Notes under the pieces: model-generated
Database searches by the model: none
Seen by the model: only the letters and a program-made list of their open reading frames with translations
What the model was told of the DNA's origin: nothing
DNA from: CAYMUL01 sp964393605
GTDB lineage: Bacteria; Bacteroidota; Ignavibacteria; Ignavibacteriales; Ignavibacteriaceae
Assembly: GCA_964393605.1 (NCBI GenBank)
Contig: CAYMUL010000003.1
Span: 1 to 64,000, forward strand
Reading direction: 5' to 3'
DNA: 64,000 bases
Position numbers and translations under genes: made by a program
Part shown: positions 40,981 through 49,663 of the stretch, one piece after another
Layout: the number at the start of each line of letters is the position of its first letter
Position numbering within the stretch: position 1 is the first letter of the stretch

Positions 40981-42396
40981 TCAAAGAGTAATTTCTCCGC
41001 TTTTAATCTTCATCAAATATTCGAGCGCGGCTTCGTGTGTGTTTGGAATTTCTCCTTCTAAAATCGCATTTTCAATTTTCGTTTTTATTTCACCGACTTT
41101 ACGCGACGGCTTCAAATTCATGATTGACATTATCTCTTCACCACGCACCGGCGATTGAAACGCGCGAAGTCTATCTTTCTCTTCAACTTCCAAAACTCTC
41201 TGCATTACTTTTTCGTAGTTCAATAAATATCTCGTTACTTTATTCGGATTTTTCGAAGTGATATCCGAGCGGCAGAGCGTGATCAAATCGTGCAAGTCTT
41301 CACCGGCTTCAACAATCAATCTGCGAATTGCGGAATCGGTTACTTCTTCTTTGGCGAGTGCAATCGGGCGGAGATGCAAGCGCACAAGATTTTCTACATA
41401 CTTCAAATGCTTTAGGGGGAGTTTTAATTTCTTAAAAATATTTTCAGACATCTTTGCGCCAAGGTCTTCATGCCCGTGAAAAGTCCAACCGATTCCATCG
41501 ACAAATCTTTTCGTTTGCGGCTTGGCGATATCGTGAATTAATGCGGCAAACCGAAGCCAGAGTTTATCGGTCTTCTCCGAAATATTATCTACAACCAAAC
41601 AAGTATGTTCAAAAACGTCTTTGTGGTGATAATCTTTTCTTTGTTCGATACCGGCGAGGTTATAAAACTCCGGGAAAATTATTTCCATCACTTTTGTTTT
41701 TTGTAGAAGTTGCAATCCGATAGAAGGTTTTGGCGAAGAAAGAATTTTAAGAAACTCATCGGTGATTCTTTCTTGCGAAACAATTTTCAAACGCTCGCGC
41801 ATTTTTTCTGCCGCGTCGAGAATAGCATCATCGACGATGAAGTTTAATTGTGCCGCAAATCGGAAAGCGCGCATAATTCTGAGAGGATCGTCGTCAAAAG
41901 TTTGCAGAGGATCGAGCGGAGTCTTTATTAATGCGGCTGTCAGGTCTGTGTAGCCGTTGTAAATATCAATCACTTTACCGAACGAATTATGATTGATACT
42001 GAGTGCCAATGCATTAATTGTAAAATCTCTTCTTGAAATATCCTCTTCAAAAGTTGCCGGCTGCACGGCGGGCTTGCGTGAATTTCTATCGTACGATTCG
42101 CTTCTCGCACCAACGAATTCAAGACTATAATTTTCATAAACAAAATGCGCCGTTCCAAAATTTTTAAAGATGCTCAAGCTTGAAGCGTTTAAGTGTTTGC
42201 ATAATTTTTTTGCAAAAGCTGTACCGTCACCGATAATAAGAAAATCAATTTCATCGCGATTACGATTTAAAATCAGATCTCGTACAAAACCGCCGACAAT
42301 AAATATTTCAACATTCTTTTTTTTTGCGAAGAGAGAAATTTCATTCAGAAACGGAAGTGATTTTAATTTTGACTTTAGTGATGTTACTTTTTTCAT
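40981..42396 (-). CDS. cca: CCA-adding tRNA nucleotidyltransferase with HD domain
   Basis: Adds or repairs the 3' CCA of tRNA. Class II nucleotidyltransferase motifs are clear: 'IFIVGGFVRDLILNR' (about 31-45), catalytic 'EIDFLIIGDG', 'RRDFTINALALSI' and 'DDPLRIMRAFRFAAQL'. A C-terminal HD phosphohydrolase domain follows ('DVFEHTCLVVDNISEKTDKLW' and 'RFAALIHDIAKPQTKRF'), with a later 'LVRLHLRPI'. Length 471 is usual for the HD-containing bacterial form, which can remove damaged 3' phosphates. A poly(A) polymerase role is possible for this family but less likely given the HD domain. It is monocistronic, upstream of the efflux operon on the same strand. Confidence 0.92.
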   Translation of the reverse strand: MKKVTSLKSKLKSLPFLNEISLFAKKKNVEIFIVGGFVRDLILNRNRDEIDFLIIGDGTAFAKKLCKHLNASSLSIFKNFGTAHFVYENYSLEFVGARSESYDRNSRKPAVQPATFEEDISRRDFTINALALSINHNSFGKVIDIYNGYTDLTAALIKTPLDPLQTFDDDPLRIMRAFRFAAQLNFIVDDAILDAAEKMRERLKIVSQERITDEFLKILSSPKPSIGLQLLQKTKVMEIIFPEFYNLAGIEQRKDYHHKDVFEHTCLVVDNISEKTDKLWLRFAALIHDIAKPQTKRFVDGIGWTFHGHEDLGAKMSENIFKKLKLPLKHLKYVENLVRLHLRPIALAKEEVTDSAIRRLIVEAGEDLHDLITLCRSDITSKNPNKVTRYLLNYEKVMQRVLEVEEKDRLRAFQSPVRGEEIMSIMNLKPSRKVGEIKTKIENAILEGEIPNTHEAALEYLMKIKSGEITL

Positions 42397-42439
42397 GCAA
42401 TTGAGTTAGTGAACGGAGTAATTATTAAAATGATTTTTT

Positions 42440-44563
42440 CTACCTATTAAAATAATTAATCCTCCTTCTAACTTCATTATAAAAACTTCGATAGCCGCGA
42501 ACTAATATTTCCGCGTTGATTTGTTGGTAAAGAATTTCACTCTCTGAGAAAAGTTTTTTCTCAAGAAGAAAATCTGCAAGTTTCAATGCGGCGAAATTCC
42601 AACCAAAGTCGCGCGAATCTTTTTGCGAAATAAATTTATTATAAATCCGTAAAGTTCTCTCCGTTGTTAAATATTTTTTCAAAGTTATGAGAGAAAGAAT
42701 CCCCCACTTTATTTCATCATCTTTCAAAGTATCGATTAAATAATTTGGTTTTAACGAATCCTCGACAGCGAGATAAGCCTTTAATGATGCGCATTTGAGC
42801 AATGCGCTTCTTGTTTCCGTAAGAAATTGAATTCTTACATTCGGATTGGCTTGCGATAATTTTTCGTAAATCTTTTCCGCATTTTCAGCTTCGTTATTGA
42901 TTGCTAAAAAATCAGCCAATCGTAGTAACATTAAATAATAGTAGGCAGTTCCCTCAATTTTTGGCAATGATTTTTTGCAAAGATTTATCGCATCTTCAAA
43001 CTTGTTTTGCAATTTCAGTGCCTCAACCTTTCCATAAATAACATCGTAATCGTCTGTGAAGATCAACAACTCCGAAAACAATTTTTCGGCTTCTGAGATT
43101 TTATTCGCATTCAATAGTGAGTATGCTTCGGCTGTTTTATTTGCTACTACTCTCGGACAAGTTTTTTCTACAATCGATTTTCGCCCGAAGAAATATTCCG
43201 CTTTAGATTTGTTCGGGGCAACAGAGATGGAAGCGAGCGTTGAATTGAATTCGCTTTCAAGTTGCAGAATATTTTTTCTGTACACTTCTTCAATTGTTTG
43301 GTCGTCATAAATTTTTTGGAATTTGTTTATGCCATATTTGTCAACAATATATTTTATGAATCCGCCGGCAAACAAATAGGAGCGACTTGAAGTTTGTCCA
43401 AAGAAATTCAAGCCGCCGAAAAGTTTTTCGATTCTAATTCCGAAGTTATTTTCATTAGCAAGATTGATTAATGAATAAAGATCATCATCGCCATAGTTAT
43501 CTTCGGCGGCGACGGCGATTCCCTCAATCAACGCGCTATTGAATGAAGCCGGAACTTTAAAATAGTTAGTTGATAATTGCGCCGCGAAGACGTGCGCAAT
43601 CTCATGCTTCAGCGAACGTTGAAAAGAATTTGAATTTAAAAATATTTCATTGCTCCATGGTTTTGCGAGGTCGGCATTCCCCGCGCCTATCAATTTTCGC
43701 TTTAAATTATCACTCGAAAATAAATAGGAATTAATTTTCCCCTTCGGAGATGTCCTAAAATATTTTTTTAATTCTTCGAAATAAAATTCATGAATGAGTT
43801 TTATGTAATCACTCTCTTCATCGGAAAATTTTTCATCCGTGAAGATGATAAAATTATCTGTTTCAATTTTTTGATAAAGAACTTCGCGCAAAGTTGATTC
43901 ATCAGTTGAAAATCCGAACGCCGGTTTGAGCAAGTAAAATACTATCCCGATGAAAAAGAAGGGTAAGTACATCCATTTTTTGATCGACTCTTTTAGTTGC
44001 GTTTTATTTTCAAAAATTATAATCGATAAAAAGAAAAGAATGTTTAGCAACCGATATGAATAATGTTTCCAACTTAATTGTAGTGATTCATCGTAAATCG
44101 TTCCCGGGAAAAATCCGATTATAGAATTGAAGAAATAAATATTCGGACGAAAGTAAATCTCAATAACGAATGAAAAGAAAAGAGTGAAGAAGAGTACCGG
44201 ATACAAAGCAAACCGTGATTTTGTGCAATTCAAATTGGCGAGAGCGCCCAAACCCGCGCCAATCAACGCTGATGGGAATGTAAAGACAAAATAATATTCT
44301 AAACCACTTGAGAAAGAACAAAGCTCGTACTTCGCCGAAAGGAAAATTCCGAAGAGAAGCGGAACCGCCAATAATAAAAAATAGTATCTTAACTTTGCAC
44401 TAAATAGATAAAACCATCCTGATATAAAAGCAATAGCAATTGCATTTGCAACGGAGAATTCAAAGCTAAAAAAACGAAAGAGTGGAAGAGTTATCAAAAA
44501 TAAATTGCCAACAGTTAAAAGCAACGAACCAAAAAGAGGAAAATGTTTTTCGAATCGCATCAA
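42440..44563 (-). CDS. Membrane protein with gluzincin peptidase and TPR domains
   Basis: A 707-residue protein in three parts. Residues 1 to about 215 have six or seven membrane helices. The middle (about 225-450) is a gluzincin-type metallopeptidase of the peptidase-MA group, with 'SLKHEIAHVFAAQL' (HExxH at about 319-323) and a downstream Glu in 'SALIEGIAVAAED'. The C-terminal 240 residues are TPR-like repeats ('AYSLLNANKISEAEKLFSELL', 'KVEALKLQNKFEDAINLCKKSL'). The active domain should face the periplasm. The substrate is unknown. The layout is recurrent in Bacteroidota-Chlorobi genomes, but I know of no assigned function. It is transcribed with or alongside cca (43-base gap). Confidence 0.75.
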   Translation of the reverse strand: MMRFEKHFPLFGSLLLTVGNLFLITLPLFRFFSFEFSVANAIAIAFISGWFYLFSAKLRYYFLLLAVPLLFGIFLSAKYELCSFSSGLEYYFVFTFPSALIGAGLGALANLNCTKSRFALYPVLFFTLFFSFVIEIYFRPNIYFFNSIIGFFPGTIYDESLQLSWKHYSYRLLNILFFLSIIIFENKTQLKESIKKWMYLPFFFIGIVFYLLKPAFGFSTDESTLREVLYQKIETDNFIIFTDEKFSDEESDYIKLIHEFYFEELKKYFRTSPKGKINSYLFSSDNLKRKLIGAGNADLAKPWSNEIFLNSNSFQRSLKHEIAHVFAAQLSTNYFKVPASFNSALIEGIAVAAEDNYGDDDLYSLINLANENNFGIRIEKLFGGLNFFGQTSSRSYLFAGGFIKYIVDKYGINKFQKIYDDQTIEEVYRKNILQLESEFNSTLASISVAPNKSKAEYFFGRKSIVEKTCPRVVANKTAEAYSLLNANKISEAEKLFSELLIFTDDYDVIYGKVEALKLQNKFEDAINLCKKSLPKIEGTAYYYLMLLRLADFLAINNEAENAEKIYEKLSQANPNVRIQFLTETRSALLKCASLKAYLAVEDSLKPNYLIDTLKDDEIKWGILSLITLKKYLTTERTLRIYNKFISQKDSRDFGWNFAALKLADFLLEKKLFSESEILYQQINAEILVRGYRSFYNEVRRRINYFNR

Positions 44564-44640
44564 AAATTAGCCTGAGTTTAGAAGTAGATATAATCTGTGT
44601 GAATTTCGATCAAAGAGTAAAATCTCAAGTATCATTTAAC

Positions 44641-44976
44641 TTACTCAACTATAATTTTCTGCATTGATGAGATTAAAGACGGCAAATTATGTTTAACCGT
44701 ATTCCAAACGAGTTTTACATCGGTATCGAAATATCCGTGAACTAATCTGTTCCGCATACCGAGTATATCTTGCCAGGGAATGTTATTATAGTAATTTTTT
44801 GTTTCAGTTGAAATCTTTGCGGCGGTTTCGCCAATAATTTCTATTTCTTTTATAACTGTTTGTGTCGCCATTTTGTTTCGGGTAAATTCCGTTTCACTAA
44901 CATTTGCAATAAACGAGATTGCCTCTTCTGCGGCATCGATTTTATGCAGAACTCTTACCCTATCTTGCGGCGTCAT
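44641..44976 (-). CDS. hepT: HepT-type HEPN ribonuclease toxin (MntA/HepT system)
   Basis: A 111-residue HEPN/DUF86 protein. The catalytic and modification motif RX4HXY is intact at Arg75, His80 and Tyr82 in 'RNRLVHGYF'. HepT cleaves RNA, and in known pairs the partner MntA silences it by AMPylating this Tyr. The gene overlaps the end of mntA by 17 bases, the usual toxin-after-antitoxin order. The partner here appears frameshifted (see next entry), so either the toxin is held in check another way, is itself silent, or the frameshift is a sequence error. Confidence 0.88.
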   Translation of the reverse strand: MTPQDRVRVLHKIDAAEEAISFIANVSETEFTRNKMATQTVIKEIEIIGETAAKISTETKNYYNNIPWQDILGMRNRLVHGYFDTDVKLVWNTVKHNLPSLISSMQKIIVE

Positions 44977-45255
44977 ACTTAACGCGGGATTCTTTTATAA
45001 TGACTTCATGAAAATATTTGCTTATCTCGTTCGAGGTTCTCAGATCAACTTTTTTATTAAGCAGTTCGGATAATTCCCTTTCCATTCTAGCTAAGTCAAG
45101 CAATCCGAAAGAGAGTCTTCATCAAATTCAACCAGTAAATCGATATCGCTGTAATCTGACTTGCTTAATGAAGAGCCAAAAAGCGAGATTTTTATTATTC
45201 CATTCTTTTTACAGAAAATCTCTATTTCGCTTTTATGTTTGTCTAAAATATCCAT
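44960..45255 (-). pseudogene. mntA: MntA-type nucleotidyltransferase antitoxin, frameshifted
   Basis: From the ATG at 45255 the frame reads 'MDILDKHKSEIEIFCKKNGI' and the nucleotidyltransferase motif 'SLFGSSLSKSDYSDIDLLVE', then runs into a stop after 'DCLT'. Shifting frame at about 45107-45113 gives the expected rest of the family: 'FGLLDLARMERELSELLNKK', 'VDLRTSNEISKYFHEVIIKE', 'SRVKYDAAR' and stop at 44960. Adding one T to a run of three (plus strand AAA at 45108-45110) would restore the gene. A homopolymer error or a genuine recent mutation both fit. The catalytic GS...DID motif is present, so the repaired protein would be active. Confidence 0.8.
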
Positions 45256-45339
45256 CGCGTCAGGTTTCAAATAATAATTCTAAAATCTAAATTTTTTAAC
45301 TGCATCGTAATTTTAATTCCTTACTTTAATCCAACGCTG

Positions 45340-45347
45340 CAAATATA
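45340..45347 (-). promoter_or_regulatory. Probable -7 element for the mntA-hepT transcript
   Basis: The minus strand reads TATATTTG followed by CA at 45347-45340, an exact TAnnTTTG match about 85 bases before the mntA ATG. The -33 region has TTTT rather than TTTG. It lies just past the murA stop, in the only spacer available. Confidence 0.4.
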
Positions 45348-45380
45348 ATCAAATAAAAGACACAGAAAATTCGCAGCGCG

Positions 45381-46646
45381 CTAAAACTCTTGCGTTCGTT
45401 CTCTTGTAATGTTGGCGCCGAGTTGTGATAGTTTTGCTTCCAATCTTTGGTAACCTCTATCGAGATGATAAACACGAAGCACTTCGGTTGTACCGCTCGC
45501 TGCCAAGCCCGCAAGCACTAATGATGCACTCGCGCGTAAATCTGTGGACATGACTTTTGCACCAAATAATTTCGCACCTCCTTCAACAATCGCAGTATTA
45601 TTTTCAACTTTGATTTTTGCGCCGAGTCTTTCAAGTTCCGGCACATGTTTGAAGCGGTCGAAATAAATTGTGTCTGTAATGCGGGAAACTCCGTTGACAA
45701 TGCACATGAAAGCAATCCACTGCGCCTGCATATCTGTCGGGAATCCCGGGAAAACTGCCGTTGTTACATCATTCGGAATGAACTCCGCATTTGTCGCATC
45801 GAGTTCCACATAATCATTTGCATAATTTAATTTTACTCCGCTGTCTTCTAATTTCGAAATCAAAGAATAGAGATGCAGCGGAATCAATTTTTTCAAAGAG
45901 ATTTTTCCACGAGTCATTGCGCCGGCAACAAGCAGCGTACCCGCTTCAATTCTGTCTGCAATCGTATCAATCTCTACCGGATGAAGTTCATCTACTCCTT
46001 CAATAATTAGTATTGAAGAACCGATCCCGTCAATCTTTGCTCCCATTTTGTTTAACATGAAAGCAAGGTTGGAAATTTCCGGCTCCATTGCCGCGTTATT
46101 AATTATAGTAGTTCCCTTTGCAAGAACAGCCGCCATCAATGCGTTGCCGGTTGCGCCGACTGAAGGAATATCAAAATTAATTTTTGTTCCAATTAATTTC
46201 TTTGTTTTGGCAATGATGTAACCGCCTTCAATTTCAATATCGGCACCGAGTTTTTTCATCGCTTCGAGATGGAGATTTATCGGGCGCGGACCCCATGCAC
46301 AGCCGCCGGGGAGAGAAACTTTCGTGTAGCCGAAACGTGCCAACAATGGTCCAAGCACATAAACCGAAGCTCTCATTTTCTTCACGTGTTCGTATGGTGC
46401 AACTTGACTTGAAATTCCCGATGAATCAATAGTTAAATTTGTTCCTTCGAGATTGCAATTCAATCCGAGAGCAGAAAGAAGCTTCATCATCGTGAAAACA
46501 TCGTTTAGTTCCGGCGTGTTATTAAGTTTGAAGATGCCGGAGGAAAGAATAGTTGCGGGCATTAAAGCCAGCGAAGCATTTTTGGCACCGCTTATTTCAA
46601 CCGTTCCGCTTAGTGCTTTGCCTCCTTCAATTACGAATTTATCCAA
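45381..46646 (-). CDS. murA: UDP-N-acetylglucosamine 1-carboxyvinyltransferase
   Basis: Catalyses the first committed step of peptidoglycan synthesis, transfer of enolpyruvate from PEP to UDP-GlcNAc, in the cytoplasm. Length is 421. 'ISGAKNASLALMPA' holds the Lys22/Asn23 pair. The catalytic Cys is Cys116 in 'LPGGCAWGPRPINLHLEAM', so the enzyme should be fosfomycin-sensitive. 'MRASVYVLGPLLAR' and 'TDMQAQWIAFMCI' are usual family segments. It is the third gene after a PP2C phosphatase and a Ser/Thr kinase, 6 bases from the kinase stop, so all three are probably cotranscribed. This couples cell-wall synthesis to the phosphorylation system. Confidence 0.95.
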   Translation of the reverse strand: MDKFVIEGGKALSGTVEISGAKNASLALMPATILSSGIFKLNNTPELNDVFTMMKLLSALGLNCNLEGTNLTIDSSGISSQVAPYEHVKKMRASVYVLGPLLARFGYTKVSLPGGCAWGPRPINLHLEAMKKLGADIEIEGGYIIAKTKKLIGTKINFDIPSVGATGNALMAAVLAKGTTIINNAAMEPEISNLAFMLNKMGAKIDGIGSSILIIEGVDELHPVEIDTIADRIEAGTLLVAGAMTRGKISLKKLIPLHLYSLISKLEDSGVKLNYANDYVELDATNAEFIPNDVTTAVFPGFPTDMQAQWIAFMCIVNGVSRITDTIYFDRFKHVPELERLGAKIKVENNTAIVEGGAKLFGAKVMSTDLRASASLVLAGLAASGTTEVLRVYHLDRGYQRLEAKLSQLGANITRERTQEF

Positions 46647-46652
46647 GAGATT

Positions 46653-48560
46653 TTATTCTTTTAATTTTAAGATTGTACCGTTGAAACCGACTATAAAAAC
46701 TTTTTGGCGCGGAGTGATAAAAATTTTTGAAAGCGAAAAATAATTTCCGCTCGGGTTAACCGTCCATGAATTTCCGCCGGAAGATGTTTCCAGGATTTCT
46801 CCTTTGTTGCTTGTTATGTAACCGCGATTTTCACTCAAGAAATTTATCGATACTAAACCGGAAAGAGTGCTTGTCTCAATTTTTTTCCAACTATCGCCGC
46901 CATCGGTTGTAGTAAAAATTTCTCCTCCAGCCGCACTCACAAATCCTTTATTTTTATTTACGAAGAAGATGTCTTTCATATACTTATCCGTAAAAGATGG
47001 AGCGAGTTCCCATGACTCTCCGCGGTTTGTTGTTTTGATAATAGTGCCATTCCAACCAACAGCAAAGCCGGTGTTCTCATCTCTGAATGTGAGAGCGTAA
47101 AGCAGACTTGAAGTTGGTGTTCGAATAATTTTCCAATATTTTCCGCCGTCGTTCGTTTTAAGAATTACGCCGTTACTTCCCGAGATGAAACCGATTTTAT
47201 CATCGAGAAAATAAATTCTGAAGAATGCTTCGACAACTTTTGGATCTATCTTTGTCCACGACTCACCGAGATTGGAAGTGTGATAAATCATTCCTTTCTC
47301 ACCTACGACAAAACCATTTTGCGCCGAAGAAAATTTTACATCGAAAAAATTAAGTGAGTCGAGCGTTGGAAGTACAACCCAGTTTTCACCGCCGTTTGAA
47401 GTTTTAATTATCGTTCCTGTTTCGCCGCATGCCAAACCGGTGTAATCATCAATAAAATAAACTGAGTTGAGAGTAGAGTATGTGTTGGATGTAAGCGAAA
47501 CCCAATTTGATTTTTGTTGAAACGATGGATTTGAATTATATGTTGCTGTTGTGTCGGTTGTATGATTATTTTTTAATTCCGAAATGTTGGGCCATAGATC
47601 TGAGATTACATTAAAGATGACAATAAACAGCCCGGCGAAGAGTGCCAAAATAAAGATTGCAAGGAAAGTTACTTTAATTTTGTGGAAACCACCTTCAGTT
47701 TTTTCTTTTGTTTCCGGTTTCGTTTTAGTTTTTTTCGGCTTGTCGTATTTATCCAAAACAAAGTCGACATCTTCGGAAAATTCTTTGCAATCGCCGTAAC
47801 GTTTCTGAGGAATTTTTTCCATCGCTTTCGAAACAACTTTATCGACTTCAGGCGGAATTGAATTTAAAGTAACTGAAACCCGGTTGGGAACTTTTTTAAG
47901 ATGGGCTTCCATTATTTCATATTCGGTGCCGAAATCGAATGGAGCTTTTCCCGTTAACATTTCGTAAAGCGTAACGCCGATAGAATAGATATCGCTTTGT
48001 CGTGTTGGTTCTTCGGCTTTAATTTGTTCGGGACTCATATAAAGCACTGTTCCAATCTTCGCACCGGTTTTGGTAATTCCTTTTTCGAAAATGGATTTTG
48101 AGATTCCGAAATCCATTATCTTAACAATACCTTCTTTATTGATGATGATGTTCGAAGGTTTCATATCTCTATGAATAAAACCTTTTTGATGAGCATAGCC
48201 AACTCCGGATAAAACCTGCTTGATAATTTCAAGCGCATCACGAACGGGAATATTCTTCATACGATAAATTAATCTTTCAACAGTCTCTCCTTCAACATAT
48301 TCCATTGCTATACCGAGGAATCCGGCATCTTCGGTAAAACCATAGACAGGAACAATATTAGGATGTGTCAACTTTGCTTGATTCTTCGCCTCTCGCTTGA
48401 ATCTCTCGATGAACTGTGGATTTGTAAGCGATTGTGTGTTCAAAATTTTGAGAGCAACAAACCGCTCCAACTTCATGTCGAGTACTTTATAAACAACTCC
48501 CATTCCTCCTTCACCGAGGACACTTATAACTTTATAATTATCTATTACAGTTCCAACCAT
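46653..48560 (-). CDS. Ser/Thr protein kinase with extracellular YCF48-like propeller
   Basis: A Hanks-type receptor kinase. The kinase domain (1 to about 265) has the Gly-loop 'LGEGGMGVVYK', the catalytic Lys in 'VALKIL', 'HRDMKPSNI', 'DFGISKS' and 'MSPEQIK', all intact. A basic linker and one membrane helix (about 298-320, 'FLAIFILALFAGLFIVIF') follow. The outside part (about 345-635) has six or seven YCF48/BNR-type blades such as 'GLACGETGTIIKTSNGGENW' and 'GFAVGWNGTIIKTTNRGESW', forming a likely propeller sensor in place of the PASTA domains used by PknB/PrkC. It sits between the PP2C gene (6-base gap) and murA (6-base gap). Confidence 0.92.
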   Translation of the reverse strand: MVGTVIDNYKVISVLGEGGMGVVYKVLDMKLERFVALKILNTQSLTNPQFIERFKREAKNQAKLTHPNIVPVYGFTEDAGFLGIAMEYVEGETVERLIYRMKNIPVRDALEIIKQVLSGVGYAHQKGFIHRDMKPSNIIINKEGIVKIMDFGISKSIFEKGITKTGAKIGTVLYMSPEQIKAEEPTRQSDIYSIGVTLYEMLTGKAPFDFGTEYEIMEAHLKKVPNRVSVTLNSIPPEVDKVVSKAMEKIPQKRYGDCKEFSEDVDFVLDKYDKPKKTKTKPETKEKTEGGFHKIKVTFLAIFILALFAGLFIVIFNVISDLWPNISELKNNHTTDTTATYNSNPSFQQKSNWVSLTSNTYSTLNSVYFIDDYTGLACGETGTIIKTSNGGENWVVLPTLDSLNFFDVKFSSAQNGFVVGEKGMIYHTSNLGESWTKIDPKVVEAFFRIYFLDDKIGFISGSNGVILKTNDGGKYWKIIRTPTSSLLYALTFRDENTGFAVGWNGTIIKTTNRGESWELAPSFTDKYMKDIFFVNKNKGFVSAAGGEIFTTTDGGDSWKKIETSTLSGLVSINFLSENRGYITSNKGEILETSSGGNSWTVNPSGNYFSLSKIFITPRQKVFIVGFNGTILKLKE

Positions 48561-48566
48561 GTTACG

Positions 48567-49292
48567 CTACTGATTACTTATAATTACGAAAGAATAGTTA
48601 TCGGGTGCGCCCCGCTTTTCAATTAGCTCCGAAAAAATATCGGGTATCTCATCGAGAATATTTTCTTTAAGAATTTTTTCTATCTCTTGTTTAGAAACTA
48701 AGTTGCTAACACCGTCGGAACAAACGAGAAATTTCCATTTAGAAATTTTACTTAAATTCATTTTGTTCGAATCGATTGTTAACTCATGCTTATCACCAAG
48801 GGCACGCATAATTACATTTTTGTGGGGATGTTTTTCCGCTTCTTTTTCGGTGATGTATCCATCGTCCAAAAGTTTTTGAACGAACGAATGATCGCGAGTA
48901 ATTTGTAAAAGAGAATCTTCTTTTAGCATATAAATTCTGGAATCACCGATATGCGCCCAATATGCATCATCATCTTGAATGTAAAGAACTTCAATAGTTG
49001 TTGCCATCCCTGTGAACTCGTCATTTTGTTGCCCGGTTAAAATAATTTTTTCGTTTGCAAATAGAATAGATTTATGAATTTTCTCCATATTATCTGCCGT
49101 ATGATTTTGCGAAAAGTTAAGATGAAAAGATTCTACGGCAAGTTTGGAAGCAACATCTCCGCCGCGGTTACCGCCTAATCCATCACACAGGACAGAGAGC
49201 AAGCCATCGTTCAATTCGTACACTCGCACGTGGTCTTCATTTTTTTGTCGCTTCAACCCAATCTTAGAGGTATAGATATAATTTAGAACCAT
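48567..49292 (-). CDS. PP2C-type Ser/Thr protein phosphatase
   Basis: Partner phosphatase of the adjacent kinase, 241 residues. PP2C metal-site motifs are present: 'KRQKNEDHVRV' (the first Asp region is 'NEDH'), 'LLSVLCDGLGGNRGGDVAS' (usual DGMGG), 'WAHIGDSRIYML', 'TRDHSFV' and 'FLVCSDGVSNLV', with a late 'GAPDNYSFVII'. All aspartates that hold the two Mn/Mg ions are visible. It is the first gene of the phosphatase-kinase-murA run. A TAGATTTG on the minus strand at 49338-49331 may be its promoter, and a palindrome (TTCTAA-AAA-TTAGAA, 49348-49362) overlaps the -33 side. Confidence 0.93.
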   Translation of the reverse strand: MVLNYIYTSKIGLKRQKNEDHVRVYELNDGLLSVLCDGLGGNRGGDVASKLAVESFHLNFSQNHTADNMEKIHKSILFANEKIILTGQQNDEFTGMATTIEVLYIQDDDAYWAHIGDSRIYMLKEDSLLQITRDHSFVQKLLDDGYITEKEAEKHPHKNVIMRALGDKHELTIDSNKMNLSKISKWKFLVCSDGVSNLVSKQEIEKILKENILDEIPDIFSELIEKRGAPDNYSFVIISNQ

Positions 49293-49330
49293 TAATTTTT
49301 TATTATTTCTTAAAGTAATTTTGATGAAAA

Positions 49331-49362
49331 CAAATCTACAAATTTTTTTCTAAAAATTAGAA
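49331..49362 (-). promoter_or_regulatory. Possible promoter and operator of the phosphatase-kinase-murA operon
   Basis: TAGATTTG (minus, 49338-49331) fits the -7 consensus, but the -33 position holds TCTA rather than TTTG. The perfect inverted repeat TTCTAA-AAA-TTAGAA (49348-49362) overlaps the -33 side and could be an operator. Both are inferred from sequence only. Confidence 0.3.
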
Positions 49363-49493
49363 ATATTCTTAATGCCGAAATGCAAATAGAAAATTTTTTA
49401 TAATCAAAGTGATTCTGAAAACACGGCACTATTTTTTGAGATTGAAAGTGAAACTCCCTATTAAAATTCCGGATTGACCTGAAATTTTTCCTG

Positions 49494-49524
49494 TTTGGGC
49501 AGTGGGCTTGGCAGTGTATATTTG
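49494..49524 (+). promoter_or_regulatory. Promoter for tRNA-Leu and tig
   Basis: TTTG (49494-49497), 19 bases, then TATATTTG (49517-49524) followed by CA. This is a full match to the Bacteroidota promoter consensus TTTG-N19-TAnnTTTG. The tRNA starts 35 bases downstream of the -7 element, and tig follows within 20 bases of the tRNA end. Confidence 0.7.
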
Positions 49525-49558
49525 CACGTCAAAAAATGAAAATTAATAATAAAATATT

Positions 49559-49644
49559 GCGAAAGTGGCGGAATTGGCAGACGCGCTAGACTTAGGATCT
49601 AGTGGATAATCTCCGTGGGGGTTCGAGTCCCCCCTTTCGCACCA
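49559..49644 (+). tRNA. tRNA-Leu (anticodon UAG)
   Basis: A class II tRNA with a long variable arm. The acceptor stem is GCGAAAG paired with CTTTCGC, the D-arm GTGGCGGAATTGGCAGAC, and the anticodon stem CTAGA/TCTAG with loop CTTAGGA (anticodon TAG). The T-arm is GGGGGTTCGAGTCCCCC. CCA is encoded at 49642-49644. It reads CUA (and by wobble other CUN) leucine codons. Directly downstream is tig, whose ribosome binding site lies about 10 bases past the CCA, so the mature tRNA must be cut from a transcript that may include tig. Confidence 0.95.
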
Positions 49645-49663
49645 AAATTTATCGAGGATTATA

